Below, one piece after another: positions 24,201 to 33,072 of a stretch of 36,309 nucleotides of DNA. Below the pieces are notes generated by a model. The model did not search any database. It saw only the letters and a list, made by a program, of their open reading frames with translations, and was not told the DNA's origin. The position numbers were made by a program, and so were the translations under genes. The first letter of the stretch is position 1, and each line of letters starts with the position of its first letter. Origin of the DNA: Bacteroides acidifaciens (GTDB taxonomy: Bacteria; Bacteroidota; Bacteroidia; Bacteroidales; Bacteroidaceae); the NCBI RefSeq assembly GCF_024623065.1, contig NZ_JANJZR010000044.1, positions 1 to 36,309 on the forward strand. The letters run 5' to 3'.

Positions 24201-24573
24201 TCTGATAACCCGTTACTACCACATCTGCCAAAGCATGAGCCGAGGGTTGAAGTACGATGCGATAGCTTCTCTTGTCTCCTTGCAATGCAATTACCTGTTC
24301 TTCAAAGCCGATATAACTGCAATGAATACGAGTTACCTTTTCCGGAATGGAAATGGAGAATTTACCATCCATATCAGTGATAGTACCTAGAGAAGTCTGT
24401 GATGCTCCGGCCTTTTTCAAATCGTCCGCATGGACATAAACGGAAGCACCAATCAGAGGTTCATTATCTTCACCGGAGATTACTACTCCGGTGATTGTAC
24501 GATTAGCAGCACTGGCGGAAGCCAGTACATTCACAAATAAGCATATAATAATGCACAAAAATTTGATTCTCAT
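21220..24573 (-). CDS. SusC/RagA-family TonB-linked outer membrane transporter
   Basis: This 1117-residue protein has a signal peptide ([22 protein letters not shown]) and a CarboxypepD_reg-like beta-sandwich (about residues 26-110, [23 protein letters not shown]). The TonB plug (about 115-270) holds the SusC marks [26 protein letters not shown] and [37 protein letters not shown]. A 22-strand barrel follows, ending in VTFNLSLNF with terminal Phe. No STN/secretin domain precedes the plug, so it is not the type that signals directly to an anti-sigma factor. It is the middle gene of a protease-SusC-SusD operon, 27 bases after the protease. Confidence 0.97.
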   Translation of the reverse strand: [1117 protein letters not shown]

Positions 24574-24600
24574 TAATTGTAAGATAGTTTAATTAATAGT

Positions 24601-27234
24601 TTACTTGATTCCCAAAGCGGTATTAATACGTAAAATCATATCTTCATAATGGTAGCGTGTAGCAGTGTCGGAAGTTCCGAGACGATTCTGCAACAACTTC
24701 TTGATGCGTAATAACTCACCGCGTTTCACAGAGATGGCATCTGAGATGCGGTTGAGTTGGCTGCCGTAGAAGTTGAGTACACGCGGCGCACCCATCCGGT
24801 CTTCCTGGCGGAGTGCACGTTGTTCGGCTGCGTAACAGCTACAGAAAGGAGTAGCGTGGTCAAGCAAGAAATGCTCGTTTGCAATCTTCTTGTTGATTTT
24901 CACGGCTTCCGGTTCTGCAGCGGCAGTAAGTAAAGCATCCAGGAAGTTCTTCTGCAAAGAGCGTTCCATCACGTCGGGGATGCCACCACGTTCGGTAATA
25001 CCGAAAATGTTCTTGTGGAGTCCGTCCATCAGTTCCACTACTGTAAAGGCTTTCTTTCCGTTGACGGATTCATTCTCTATCATACGCATCAGACGGGTGT
25101 TGCCAAGCAAATCCCAGAGAATATAGGCTTGGGCATTCTTCAATATCTGGGTAGGAGCGTTCTCCTGTTGACCGATTGGAGTATTGCGGAGCAGGTAAGT
25201 ATATTCTCCCACTTCCGTGTCGAACAGCCATTGAGGGTATGTCAAAACTTCGTCCATGATGAATTTCAGCGAAGCTTGTTGTTTCTCTTTTTCTACGAAT
25301 GTATAAGTCTTAACACCGTCTCCTACGGTTGTATTTTCAATGTAGATACCACCAATATTGGCAAGGACATGATATAAATAGTTGTTCCATTGGTTGATTA
25401 CAGCGTAGTAGAGACGGGATGCTTCTTCGTAAGTCTGTCCCTTCTCACCGGTAGTAGTCCATTGAAGAATTTGCGGGACGATACGTTTCAGATTCTCAAT
25501 GCCAAGTAAAGAAGAACGAACAGGGTCGTCACCTAAGTCCTCGTTCTGTGCACGCGGGTCTACGGCATCGCGTACATCCTGTGCTTCGCTGTATTTGTAA
25601 AGACGGTCTGTATGTTTGCTCAGGAAATCAAACAAGAGGTCTTTCTCTTCTTCCGGAGTACTCTTTCCATACCAACGATAGCCATATTCGATAGCGAACA
25701 TATCATAAGGACCGATATGCGGAGAAAGAACTTTCACACCGTCTCCCGGCTGTGCGACGTAGTTGAAACGTGCATAGTCCATAATGGATGAAGCGGTAGA
25801 GTTCATTCTAGAAGTGAAGGCTTCCGAACGTAGTGAATCTGTCGGGAAAGCCCATGAGCCCATCATGTTATGGCGCAATCCCAAAGAATGCCCTACTTCA
25901 TGGCAAGCTACAAAACGGATGGCGTCGCCCATCAAGGCATCAGGCAACTGCACGCTGCGGGCTTCCGGGCAAACGGTTCCGGTCTGCACTGTAATCCATT
26001 CGCGTACCATGGAAAGCACATTATGCCACCACATAATGTCAGCCTCCAGGATTTCTCCCGAACGTGGGTCCAATAGGGAAGGTCCCATTGCATTTTTCTT
26101 TTCCGAAGCGGCGTAAGTCAGTACGGAATAGTTGACATCGTCCATGTCTACATGCATGCTGTCCGTGATTTCTTTGGCAATAATCGCATTCTTGAAACCT
26201 GCCTTTTCAAAAGCAATCTGCCAGTCTTCAATACCTTTCTTAATATACGAACGCCATTGGTAAGGAGTCGAATTGTCGATGTAGAATACGATGGGTTTGG
26301 CAGGTTCCACTAGTTGACCTTTCAGGTAAGTTTCCCGGTCTTCCGGTTTGGGTTCCATGCGCCAACGTGTGATATACTGCGTTTTGTCCGTTCTTTGTTG
26401 TACATCGCTGAAACTTAATAGCGGGTTGGTGAAGTATCCGACTTTCTGATTGTCGAAACGTCCCATCATCGGTGTTTCAGGCAGCAGAAGGATAGAAGAG
26501 CTTACTTCCACTGTCACGTATACAGTTGTAGTGCCTTCTGTCACCCGGGTGGTTAACTCGGAAGTTGCCACGACGTTGTTTGAGAAAGACTTGATAGAGA
26601 GGATACGTGACAAGTTTTTGATAGCCGAAGTACCCAGGTTGATATTGGTAAATACATTATTGATACTGGTTTCCGTACCGTCATAAATGTCATTTACTTT
26701 GATTACCAATGCAGTAGAATCCGCGTTGATTGCTTCGATTTTGAATGCGGCAATCAGCGGGGAGATAAAGTTGTCTTTTACCGAACGGAATATGGCATCT
26801 TTCTGAGGAGCCAGAGGTAATGGACGTTGTTGGCGGAACATCAGTTTTCCGCTGGCTTTATCCCATTCCATGCAAACCATCTGATTTTCATAATTTACTC
26901 CACGGTTTACACCTGCTTCATTCAGTTCGGCAGGAACTCTTTGCAGTTTATTGACAACTAATAAGTCACGTCCTAAAAGTGATGTGGGAACTTCAAAATA
27001 ATAATCGTTCTTCTTTTGATGTACAGCAAACATCCCTTTGGTTGTTTTGCTGCCTTCCACTAATTTTTCGTAGTCGTTTTTACTCTTCTCCTCTTTTTCT
27101 TCTGGTTTCTTCTTTTTCTTTTTAAACCAACTCAGATTTTCTGTAGCGGGGGTAGTTGCAAATGCCGGGTACGCTTCACCACTCAGCAGTATACATGCAA
27201 TGACCGCTGCCATTACTTTTACATACATTCTCAT
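24601..27234 (-). CDS. Zinc-dependent metalloprotease, metzincin-like (DUF5117/DUF5118 type)
   Basis: This 877-residue secreted protein has a signal peptide (MRMYVKVMAAVIACILLSGEAYPAFA) and a Lys/Glu-rich spacer. An N-terminal beta-rich half of the kind named DUF5118/DUF5117 is followed by a catalytic domain. The extended zinc site HExxHxxGxxH is HEVGHSLGLRH (His445, Glu446, His449, His455) and the Met-turn is SIMDY (Met485), which places it among metzincin-like enzymes. A long helical C-terminal domain follows. It heads the SusCD operon, suggesting that it cuts proteins or peptides before import. A periplasmic rather than surface location is possible because no lipobox is seen. Confidence 0.93.
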   Translation of the reverse strand: MRMYVKVMAAVIACILLSGEAYPAFATTPATENLSWFKKKKKKPEEKEEKSKNDYEKLVEGSKTTKGMFAVHQKKNDYYFEVPTSLLGRDLLVVNKLQRVPAELNEAGVNRGVNYENQMVCMEWDKASGKLMFRQQRPLPLAPQKDAIFRSVKDNFISPLIAAFKIEAINADSTALVIKVNDIYDGTETSINNVFTNINLGTSAIKNLSRILSIKSFSNNVVATSELTTRVTEGTTTVYVTVEVSSSILLLPETPMMGRFDNQKVGYFTNPLLSFSDVQQRTDKTQYITRWRMEPKPEDRETYLKGQLVEPAKPIVFYIDNSTPYQWRSYIKKGIEDWQIAFEKAGFKNAIIAKEITDSMHVDMDDVNYSVLTYAASEKKNAMGPSLLDPRSGEILEADIMWWHNVLSMVREWITVQTGTVCPEARSVQLPDALMGDAIRFVACHEVGHSLGLRHNMMGSWAFPTDSLRSEAFTSRMNSTASSIMDYARFNYVAQPGDGVKVLSPHIGPYDMFAIEYGYRWYGKSTPEEEKDLLFDFLSKHTDRLYKYSEAQDVRDAVDPRAQNEDLGDDPVRSSLLGIENLKRIVPQILQWTTTGEKGQTYEEASRLYYAVINQWNNYLYHVLANIGGIYIENTTVGDGVKTYTFVEKEKQQASLKFIMDEVLTYPQWLFDTEVGEYTYLLRNTPIGQQENAPTQILKNAQAYILWDLLGNTRLMRMIENESVNGKKAFTVVELMDGLHKNIFGITERGGIPDVMERSLQKNFLDALLTAAAEPEAVKINKKIANEHFLLDHATPFCSCYAAEQRALRQEDRMGAPRVLNFYGSQLNRISDAISVKRGELLRIKKLLQNRLGTSDTATRYHYEDMILRINTALGIK

Positions 27235-27271
27235 TGAGTTCTTTATATTTTATTAAAATTAAAAACGGGTG

Positions 27272-27279
27272 CAAAAGTA
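27272..27279 (-). promoter_or_regulatory. Bacteroides-type -7 element for the protease-SusCD operon
   Basis: The minus strand reads TACTTTTG here, a match to TAnnTTTG, 38 bases before the protease start at 27234. No clear -33 TTTG is present, which would fit a promoter that needs an activator. Confidence 0.5.
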
Positions 27280-27398
27280 CTAATATAAATAACATGATGG
27301 ATGCAGGTTTGCAATGAATATAATAATAAAAAGAATTATTAACTAGTATCTCCGGCTATCATTCTGCCCGGATATTTCGTAATTTAGTTGGAATAGTG

Positions 27399-27406
27399 TA
27401 CATTTG
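27399..27406 (+). promoter_or_regulatory. Bacteroides-type -7 element for the M23 peptidase gene
   Basis: TACATTTG matches TAnnTTTG and lies 14 bases before a GTG start at 27420 and 23 before the in-frame ATG at 27429. That spacing makes the ATG somewhat more natural, although GGGGAG before the GTG is a fair ribosome site. Confidence 0.5.
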
Positions 27407-27419
27407 CGGGGAGTAAAAA

Positions 27420-29084
27420 GTGAATGGAATGATAAAACAATATATCGCTGCTTTGATGCTGGCTTGTTGCGTCGGAGTTTGTGGACAAGAAAAGAAGCAA
27501 GTCACCTTTGTGCCACCTTTTGACTTTCCTCTTACATTGAGCGGAAACTTCGGAGAAATCCGCTCTAACCACTTTCATGGCGGATTGGATTTTAAAACAG
27601 GCGGAGTTATCGGCAAACCTGTCCGTGCCCTTGCCGACGGGTATATTTCACGTATCCGTGTCACCAATGGTTCGGGATATGTACTTGATGTCTGTTATCA
27701 TAACGGTTATTCTACTGTCAACCGACACTTGAGTGGTTTTATTTCTCCCATTGCCGAAAGGGTGGAGAAACTTCAATATGAAAATGAAAATTGGGAAGTG
27801 GAGATTATTCCCGAACCGGATGAATATCCAGTGAAAGGCGGTCAGCAGATAGCATGGAGCGGGAATACTGGTTATTCATTCGGTCCGCATCTGCATTTGG
27901 ATGTGTTCGAAACTGAATCGGGGGATTATATCGACCCGATGCCTTTCTTCAAATCGAAGATAAAAGATACGCGTGCCCCCAAAGCTGATGGTATTATGTT
28001 TTTTCCGCAGCCGGGTAAAGGTGTGGTAGATGGAAAACAGCAGACCCAAACAATTCTCCCGAACGCGGAAAGTCCGGTGGAAGCATGGGGAGTGATTGGT
28101 ACAGGCATCAAGGCATATGATTACATGGATGGGGCCAGCAATCATTATGGAGTGTATTCGGTTGTTCTTACGGTAGATGGAAATGAGGTTTTCCGTAGTA
28201 CGGTAGACCGCTTTTCTCAGGAAGAAAACAGAATGATAAACTCATGGACGTGCGGGCAATACATGAAATCTTTTATTGAGCCGGGGAATACTTTGCGTCT
28301 GTTGAAGGCATCGAATGGTAACCGTGGCTTGGTGACGATTGACGAGGAACGGGATTATCAGTTTCTATATACCTTAAAAGATGCTTTCGGGAATACTTCT
28401 AAATATGGTTTTACCGTACGTGGACGGAAGCAGCCGGTTGAACCTTTGAGTCATCGGGAGAAATACTTCTTTGCCTGGGATAAGACAAATTATCTGCAAG
28501 AACCTGGATTGAGTCTGGTCGTTCCGAAAGGAATGTTGTATGACGATGTTCCTCTCAACTATCAGGTGAAAGCCGATAGCGGGGCAGTCGCATTTACTTA
28601 TCAGATAAATGACAAACCTGTTTCGCTTCATGCGGGGTGCGAGATTCGTATCGGTCTGCGCAGAAGGCCGGTAGCCGACACTACAAAGTATTATGTAGCC
28701 CGTGTGACTCCGAAAGGCAGGAAATATAGTGTAGGCGGGAAGTATGAGGATGGTTACATGAAAACCTCTGTCCGTGAATTGGGGACTTACACCGTTGCCG
28801 TTGATACGATACCGCCCGAAATCATCCCTGTCAATAAGAACCAGTGGGGAAGAAACGGAAAGATTGTCTATCGGCTGAAAGACGAAGGTGCCGGCATTGC
28901 TTCCTATCGGGGCATGATTGACGGAAAGTACGCACTTTTCGGGCGACCTAATATTGTGAAGTCATATTGGGAATGCAAGCTTGACTCAAAACACATGAAA
29001 AAAGGCGGCAAGCATACCGTTGAATTTACGGTGACCGATAATTGCGGAAATGAGACTGTGTCCCGTGAGACTTTTGTTTGGTAA
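27420..29084 (+). CDS. M23-family (LytM-type) metallopeptidase
   Basis: This 554-residue envelope protein has a hydrophobic leader with Cys residues (ALMLACCVGVCG) that may be a lipoprotein or ordinary signal peptide. The M23 domain (about residues 30-180) has NHFHGGLDF (His53 and Asp57 of HxxxD) and GPHLHLDVF (the HxH ligand pair). Such enzymes cut peptide cross-links of peptidoglycan. The remaining 370 residues are beta-rich with Ig-like character and end DNCGNETVSRETFVW. The start may be GTG 27420 or ATG 27429. It is followed nine bases later by a C69 dipeptidase. Confidence 0.92.
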   Translation: MNGMIKQYIAALMLACCVGVCGQEKKQVTFVPPFDFPLTLSGNFGEIRSNHFHGGLDFKTGGVIGKPVRALADGYISRIRVTNGSGYVLDVCYHNGYSTVNRHLSGFISPIAERVEKLQYENENWEVEIIPEPDEYPVKGGQQIAWSGNTGYSFGPHLHLDVFETESGDYIDPMPFFKSKIKDTRAPKADGIMFFPQPGKGVVDGKQQTQTILPNAESPVEAWGVIGTGIKAYDYMDGASNHYGVYSVVLTVDGNEVFRSTVDRFSQEENRMINSWTCGQYMKSFIEPGNTLRLLKASNGNRGLVTIDEERDYQFLYTLKDAFGNTSKYGFTVRGRKQPVEPLSHREKYFFAWDKTNYLQEPGLSLVVPKGMLYDDVPLNYQVKADSGAVAFTYQINDKPVSLHAGCEIRIGLRRRPVADTTKYYVARVTPKGRKYSVGGKYEDGYMKTSVRELGTYTVAVDTIPPEIIPVNKNQWGRNGKIVYRLKDEGAGIASYRGMIDGKYALFGRPNIVKSYWECKLDSKHMKKGGKHTVEFTVTDNCGNETVSRETFVW

Positions 29085-29093
29085 TTATTAAAA

Positions 29094-30755
29094 ATGAATC
29101 ATATACACATTATGAAGAAAAGAGTGATTTTGTGTGCCGCCCTACTGATGGCGGCTGTGGCGAATACTTTCGCCTGTACCAATCTGATAGTCGGTAAGAA
29201 CGCTTCTACCGACGGTTCGACCATCGTTTCCTATTCTGCCGATTCGTATGGGCTGTTTGGAGAACTGTATCATTATCCGGCAGCCACTTATCCGAAAGGA
29301 ACCATGCTGAAAGTGTATGAATGGGATACCGGTAAATACCTGGGAGAAATCGAACAGGCACGGCAGACTTACAACGTGACCGGCAATATGAACGAATATC
29401 AGGTTACGATTGGTGAAACGACTTTCGGCGGACGTCCCGAATTGGCGGATTCTACTGGTATTATTGACTATGGAAGCCTTATTTATATCGGACTGCAACG
29501 TTCGCGTACTGCCCGCGAAGCTATCAGGATAATGACTGACTTGGTACAGCAATACGGCTATTACAGCAGTGGGGAATCTTTCACCATTGCCGACCCGAAC
29601 GAAATATGGATTATGGAGATGATTGGCAAAGGTCCCGGCATCCGTGGAGCTGTTTGGGTAGCTGTTCGTGTGCCGGACGATTGTATTTCGGCTCATGCCA
29701 ACCAGTCGCGCATCCATCAGTTTGACATGAACGACAAGGAAAACTGTATGTACTCTCCGGACGTTATCTCTTTCGCGCGTGAAAAGGGATACTTTAATGG
29801 AGTGAATAAAGATTTTAGTTTTTCGCTTGCGTATGCTCCCCTTGATTTCGGTGCACGTCGTTTCTGCGAAGCCCGTGTATGGAGTTATTTCAATAAGTAC
29901 ACTGATAACGGTAAAGATTACCTTCCTTATATCGAAGGAAAAACAGATACACCGATGCCTCTTTTTGTGAAACCGAAACAGAAGTTGTCCGTACAAGATG
30001 TGAAAGATATGATGCGCGACCATTACGAAGGAACTCCGCTCGACATCTCTAATGATTTCGGGGCAGGGCCTTACAAAACTCCATACCGTCTCTCTCCTCT
30101 GAACTTTAAGGTAGGCGACCAGGAGTATTTCAACGAACGACCTATTTCTACTCAACAAAGCGGCTTTGTATTTGTTGCACAAATGCGTGCTAATATGCCC
30201 GACCCGATAGGCGGCGTACTTTGGTTTGGCGTGGACGATGCGAATATGGCGGTATTTACTCCTGTCTATTGTTGTGCTACGAAAGTGCCGGTTTGCTATA
30301 CGCGTGTGGATGGAGCCGATTATATTACTTTCTCCTGGAATTCTGCTTTCTGGATTTTCAACTGGGTGGCAAATATGGTTTATCCGCGTTATGATTTGAT
30401 GATTGGTGATGTACGGGAAGCGCAGAAGGAGATGGAAACTACTTTTAACAACGCACAGCAAGGTATTGAAGAGATGGCGGCTAAACTGTTGGATAAGGAT
30501 AAGAACGCTGCAATTGATTTCTTGACAAACTATACCAACATGACTGCGCAGAGTACTTTCGATACATGGAAGCAACTGGGTACTTTCCTGATTGTGAAGT
30601 ATAACGATGGAGTAGTGAAACGTGTGAAGGACGGGCAATTCGAACGTAATTCTATCGGACAACCTGCCGGAGTGCTTCGTCCCGGTTATCCGAAGGAATT
30701 CTTGCAGGAATATGTCAAACAGACCGGAGACAGATATAAAGTGCCTCAAGAATAG
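29094..30755 (+). CDS. C69-family dipeptidase
   Basis: This 553-residue protein is an N-terminal-nucleophile hydrolase of peptidase family C69 (PepD-like). The signal peptide ends ANTFA, exposing Cys28 as the catalytic nucleophile in CTNLIVGKNASTDGSTIVSYSAD. Further family motifs are GETTFGGRPELAD, the SGESFTIADPNEIWIMEMIG segment and the C-terminal FSWNSAFWIFNWVANMVYPRYDLM. It probably cuts dipeptides in the periplasm. An ATG at 29112 is an alternative start. It sits nine bases after the M23 gene, which could supply peptidoglycan peptides as substrate. Confidence 0.94.
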   Translation: MNHIHIMKKRVILCAALLMAAVANTFACTNLIVGKNASTDGSTIVSYSADSYGLFGELYHYPAATYPKGTMLKVYEWDTGKYLGEIEQARQTYNVTGNMNEYQVTIGETTFGGRPELADSTGIIDYGSLIYIGLQRSRTAREAIRIMTDLVQQYGYYSSGESFTIADPNEIWIMEMIGKGPGIRGAVWVAVRVPDDCISAHANQSRIHQFDMNDKENCMYSPDVISFAREKGYFNGVNKDFSFSLAYAPLDFGARRFCEARVWSYFNKYTDNGKDYLPYIEGKTDTPMPLFVKPKQKLSVQDVKDMMRDHYEGTPLDISNDFGAGPYKTPYRLSPLNFKVGDQEYFNERPISTQQSGFVFVAQMRANMPDPIGGVLWFGVDDANMAVFTPVYCCATKVPVCYTRVDGADYITFSWNSAFWIFNWVANMVYPRYDLMIGDVREAQKEMETTFNNAQQGIEEMAAKLLDKDKNAAIDFLTNYTNMTAQSTFDTWKQLGTFLIVKYNDGVVKRVKDGQFERNSIGQPAGVLRPGYPKEFLQEYVKQTGDRYKVPQE

Positions 30756-30852
30756 ATATTGAGTATCGGATATCAGGTATTGAGTGTGCTGTTTTTTAAT
30801 TCTAAATTCTCAAATTTCAATTAAAAGAATAGGATTTATAAACTTATTATTT

Positions 30853-30860
30853 TACATTTG
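30853..30860 (+). promoter_or_regulatory. Bacteroides-type -7 element for the phosphohexomutase
   Basis: TACATTTG matches TAnnTTTG and lies 55 bases before the ATG at 30916. No good -33 partner is visible. Confidence 0.5.
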
Positions 30861-30915
30861 TGTGCTCAAGAATATAACAGTAAATAATTCATTAACCATA
30901 TAAATAACAATCGAA

Positions 30916-32661
30916 ATGGAAAATCAGGAACTTATTGAACAGGTCACTGAGAAAGCCGAAAAATGGCTGACCCCGGCTTATGATGCCGAAACTCAGGCTG
31001 AAGTGAAACGTATGTTGGAAAATGACGATAAGACCGAACTAATTGAAGCATTCTACAAAGACCTGGAATTTGGTACAGGCGGTCTGCGTGGTATCATGGG
31101 GGTAGGTAGCAATCGTATGAATATCTATACGGTAGGTGCTGCCACTCAGGGACTTTCCAACTATCTGAAAAAGAACTTCAAAGACCTGTCGCAGATTTCT
31201 GTAGTGGTTGGTCACGACTGCCGTAACAACAGCCGCTTGTTTGCAGAAACTTCCGCTAATATCTTCTCTGCCAATGGTATCAAAGTATATCTGTTCGATG
31301 ATATGCGTCCCACCCCGGAAATGTCTTTCGCCATCCGTCACCTCGGTTGTCAGAGCGGTATTATCCTGACTGCTTCTCACAACCCGAAGGAATACAACGG
31401 TTACAAGGCATATTGGGATGACGGAGCTCAAGTATTGGCTCCGCACGATAAAGGCATTATCGACGAAGTAAACGCTATTGCTTCTGCTGCCGACATCAAA
31501 TTCCAGGGTAATCCGGATTTGATTCAGATTATCGGTGAAGATATCGACAAGGTTTATCTGGATATGGTGAAAACCGTTTCTATCGACCCGGAAGCTATTG
31601 CCCGCCACAAGGATATGAAAATCGTTTATACTCCGATCCATGGTACAGGTATGATGCTGATTCCGCGTGCATTGAAGATGTGGGGATTCGAAAACGTATT
31701 TACTGTGCCCGAACAGATGATTAAGGACGGTAACTTCCCGACTGTCGTATCTCCGAACCCGGAAAATGCGGAGGCTCTTTCTATGGCAGTGAATCTGGCT
31801 AAAGAAATTGATGCTGACCTCGTAATGGCTTCCGACCCGGATGCTGACCGTGTGGGTATCGCTTGCAAGGATGATAAAGGCGAATGGGTGCTTATCAACG
31901 GTAACCAGACTTGTATGATGTACCTTTATTATATCTTGACTCAGTACAAGCAACTGGGTAAGATTAAAGGTGGCGAGTTCTGTGTGAAGACCATCGTAAC
32001 TACCGAACTTATCAAGAAAATCGCAGATAAGAACAATATCGAAATGCTCGACTGCTACACCGGCTTCAAATGGATTGCCCGTGAAATCCGTCTGCGTGAA
32101 GGCAAACAGAAATATATCGGCGGTGGTGAAGAAAGCTACGGGTTCCTTGCCGAAGACTTTGTTCGCGATAAAGATGCCGTATCAGCTTGCTGCTTGATTG
32201 CCGAAGTTGCTGCATGGGCAAAAGATAACGGCAAGTCGCTGTATCAATTGTTGCTGGACATCTACGTAGAATACGGATTCTCTAAAGAGTTTACTGTAAA
32301 CGTTGTGAAACCGGGTAAGAGCGGCGCTGAAGAAATCAAAGCTATGATGGAGAACTTCCGTGCCAATCCTCCGAAAGAATTGGGTGGTTCTAAAGTAATC
32401 CTGAGCAAAGACTACAAGACTTTGAAGCAGACAGATGACAAAGGAAATGTAATTGCAATCGATATGCCGGAATCATCTAATGTTCTTCAGTATTTCACAG
32501 AAGACGGCAGCAAAGTTTCTGTCCGTCCTTCAGGTACAGAACCTAAGATTAAGTTCTATATGGAAGTTCAGGGCGCAATGGGTTGCCGCAATTGTTATGC
32601 TTCTGCCGAATCTGCCGCAATGGAAAAGATTGAAGCAGTGAAGAAGTCATTGGGCATCTGA
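30916..32661 (+). CDS. Phosphoglucomutase/phosphomannomutase family
   Basis: This 581-residue cytosolic alpha-D-phosphohexomutase interconverts 1- and 6-phosphates of hexoses. All four domains are marked: GTGGLRGIMGVG at the N-terminus, the phosphoserine loop TASHNPKEYNGYK (Ser154), the Mg-binding DPDADRVG, the sugar-binding GGGEESYGFL, and the phosphate-binding RPSGTEPKIKFYMEV near the end. Length and motifs fit the PgcA-like group. Glucose or mannose preference cannot be decided. It is monocistronic with a good terminator. Confidence 0.96.
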   Translation: MENQELIEQVTEKAEKWLTPAYDAETQAEVKRMLENDDKTELIEAFYKDLEFGTGGLRGIMGVGSNRMNIYTVGAATQGLSNYLKKNFKDLSQISVVVGHDCRNNSRLFAETSANIFSANGIKVYLFDDMRPTPEMSFAIRHLGCQSGIILTASHNPKEYNGYKAYWDDGAQVLAPHDKGIIDEVNAIASAADIKFQGNPDLIQIIGEDIDKVYLDMVKTVSIDPEAIARHKDMKIVYTPIHGTGMMLIPRALKMWGFENVFTVPEQMIKDGNFPTVVSPNPENAEALSMAVNLAKEIDADLVMASDPDADRVGIACKDDKGEWVLINGNQTCMMYLYYILTQYKQLGKIKGGEFCVKTIVTTELIKKIADKNNIEMLDCYTGFKWIAREIRLREGKQKYIGGGEESYGFLAEDFVRDKDAVSACCLIAEVAAWAKDNGKSLYQLLLDIYVEYGFSKEFTVNVVKPGKSGAEEIKAMMENFRANPPKELGGSKVILSKDYKTLKQTDDKGNVIAIDMPESSNVLQYFTEDGSKVSVRPSGTEPKIKFYMEVQGAMGCRNCYASAESAAMEKIEAVKKSLGI

Positions 32662-32705
32662 TTCAGTTTCTGCTGATAGTTTCAGAATAGGACAATCATA
32701 AAATA

Positions 32706-32741
32706 GCGCCTCTATAGTCTTTTTGAAGAGTATAGGGGCGC
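32706..32741 (+). terminator. Intrinsic terminator of the phosphohexomutase gene
   Basis: GCGCCTCTATA (32706-32716) pairs with TATAGGGGCGC (32731-32741) with one wobble, followed by TTCTTTTTA. Confidence 0.85.
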
Positions 32742-33072
32742 TTCTTTTTATCTGTGTATCGTCTTGATTTCCCCTGTTTTTGGGCATTTAGCCCGGTTTA
32801 GCACAGTTCTTTCGATTCCTTTGCATTCTTTAAGCCGACTTTCTAATCATTCTTGGGGAAATCTTGTTGTATTGGCATCATCTCAATTTCAACCCGCAGG
32901 CTGCGGATACACATGTTTTGTTGATGCTTTAGAGTGATACGTTCAGTTTCATATTCATAAATTGTTCGTTTGTGGTTTGAGTGTATTTCGTGGCCTGCTT
33001 TCTTTATTTTATAAGAGTTTTTCTGTTATTTTTTAGTTTCTATCCAAGTCCATTTATGCCATGTTATTCATA
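32742..33072. other. Intergenic region, about 330 bases
   Basis: This stretch between the convergent phosphohexomutase and NudC genes has no supported gene. The only structure noticed is a short dyad CCGCAGGCTGCGG around 32897-32909, which may be a weak terminator or chance. Confidence 0.4.

Noticed and set aside
29142..30749. A 535-codon open frame antisense to the C69 dipeptidase, and a 304-codon one antisense to the phosphohexomutase (31039-31953)
   Set aside because: Both mirror well-supported genes. Their products are rich in His, Ile, Ser and Arg with no domain pattern, as expected from codon bias of the true strand.
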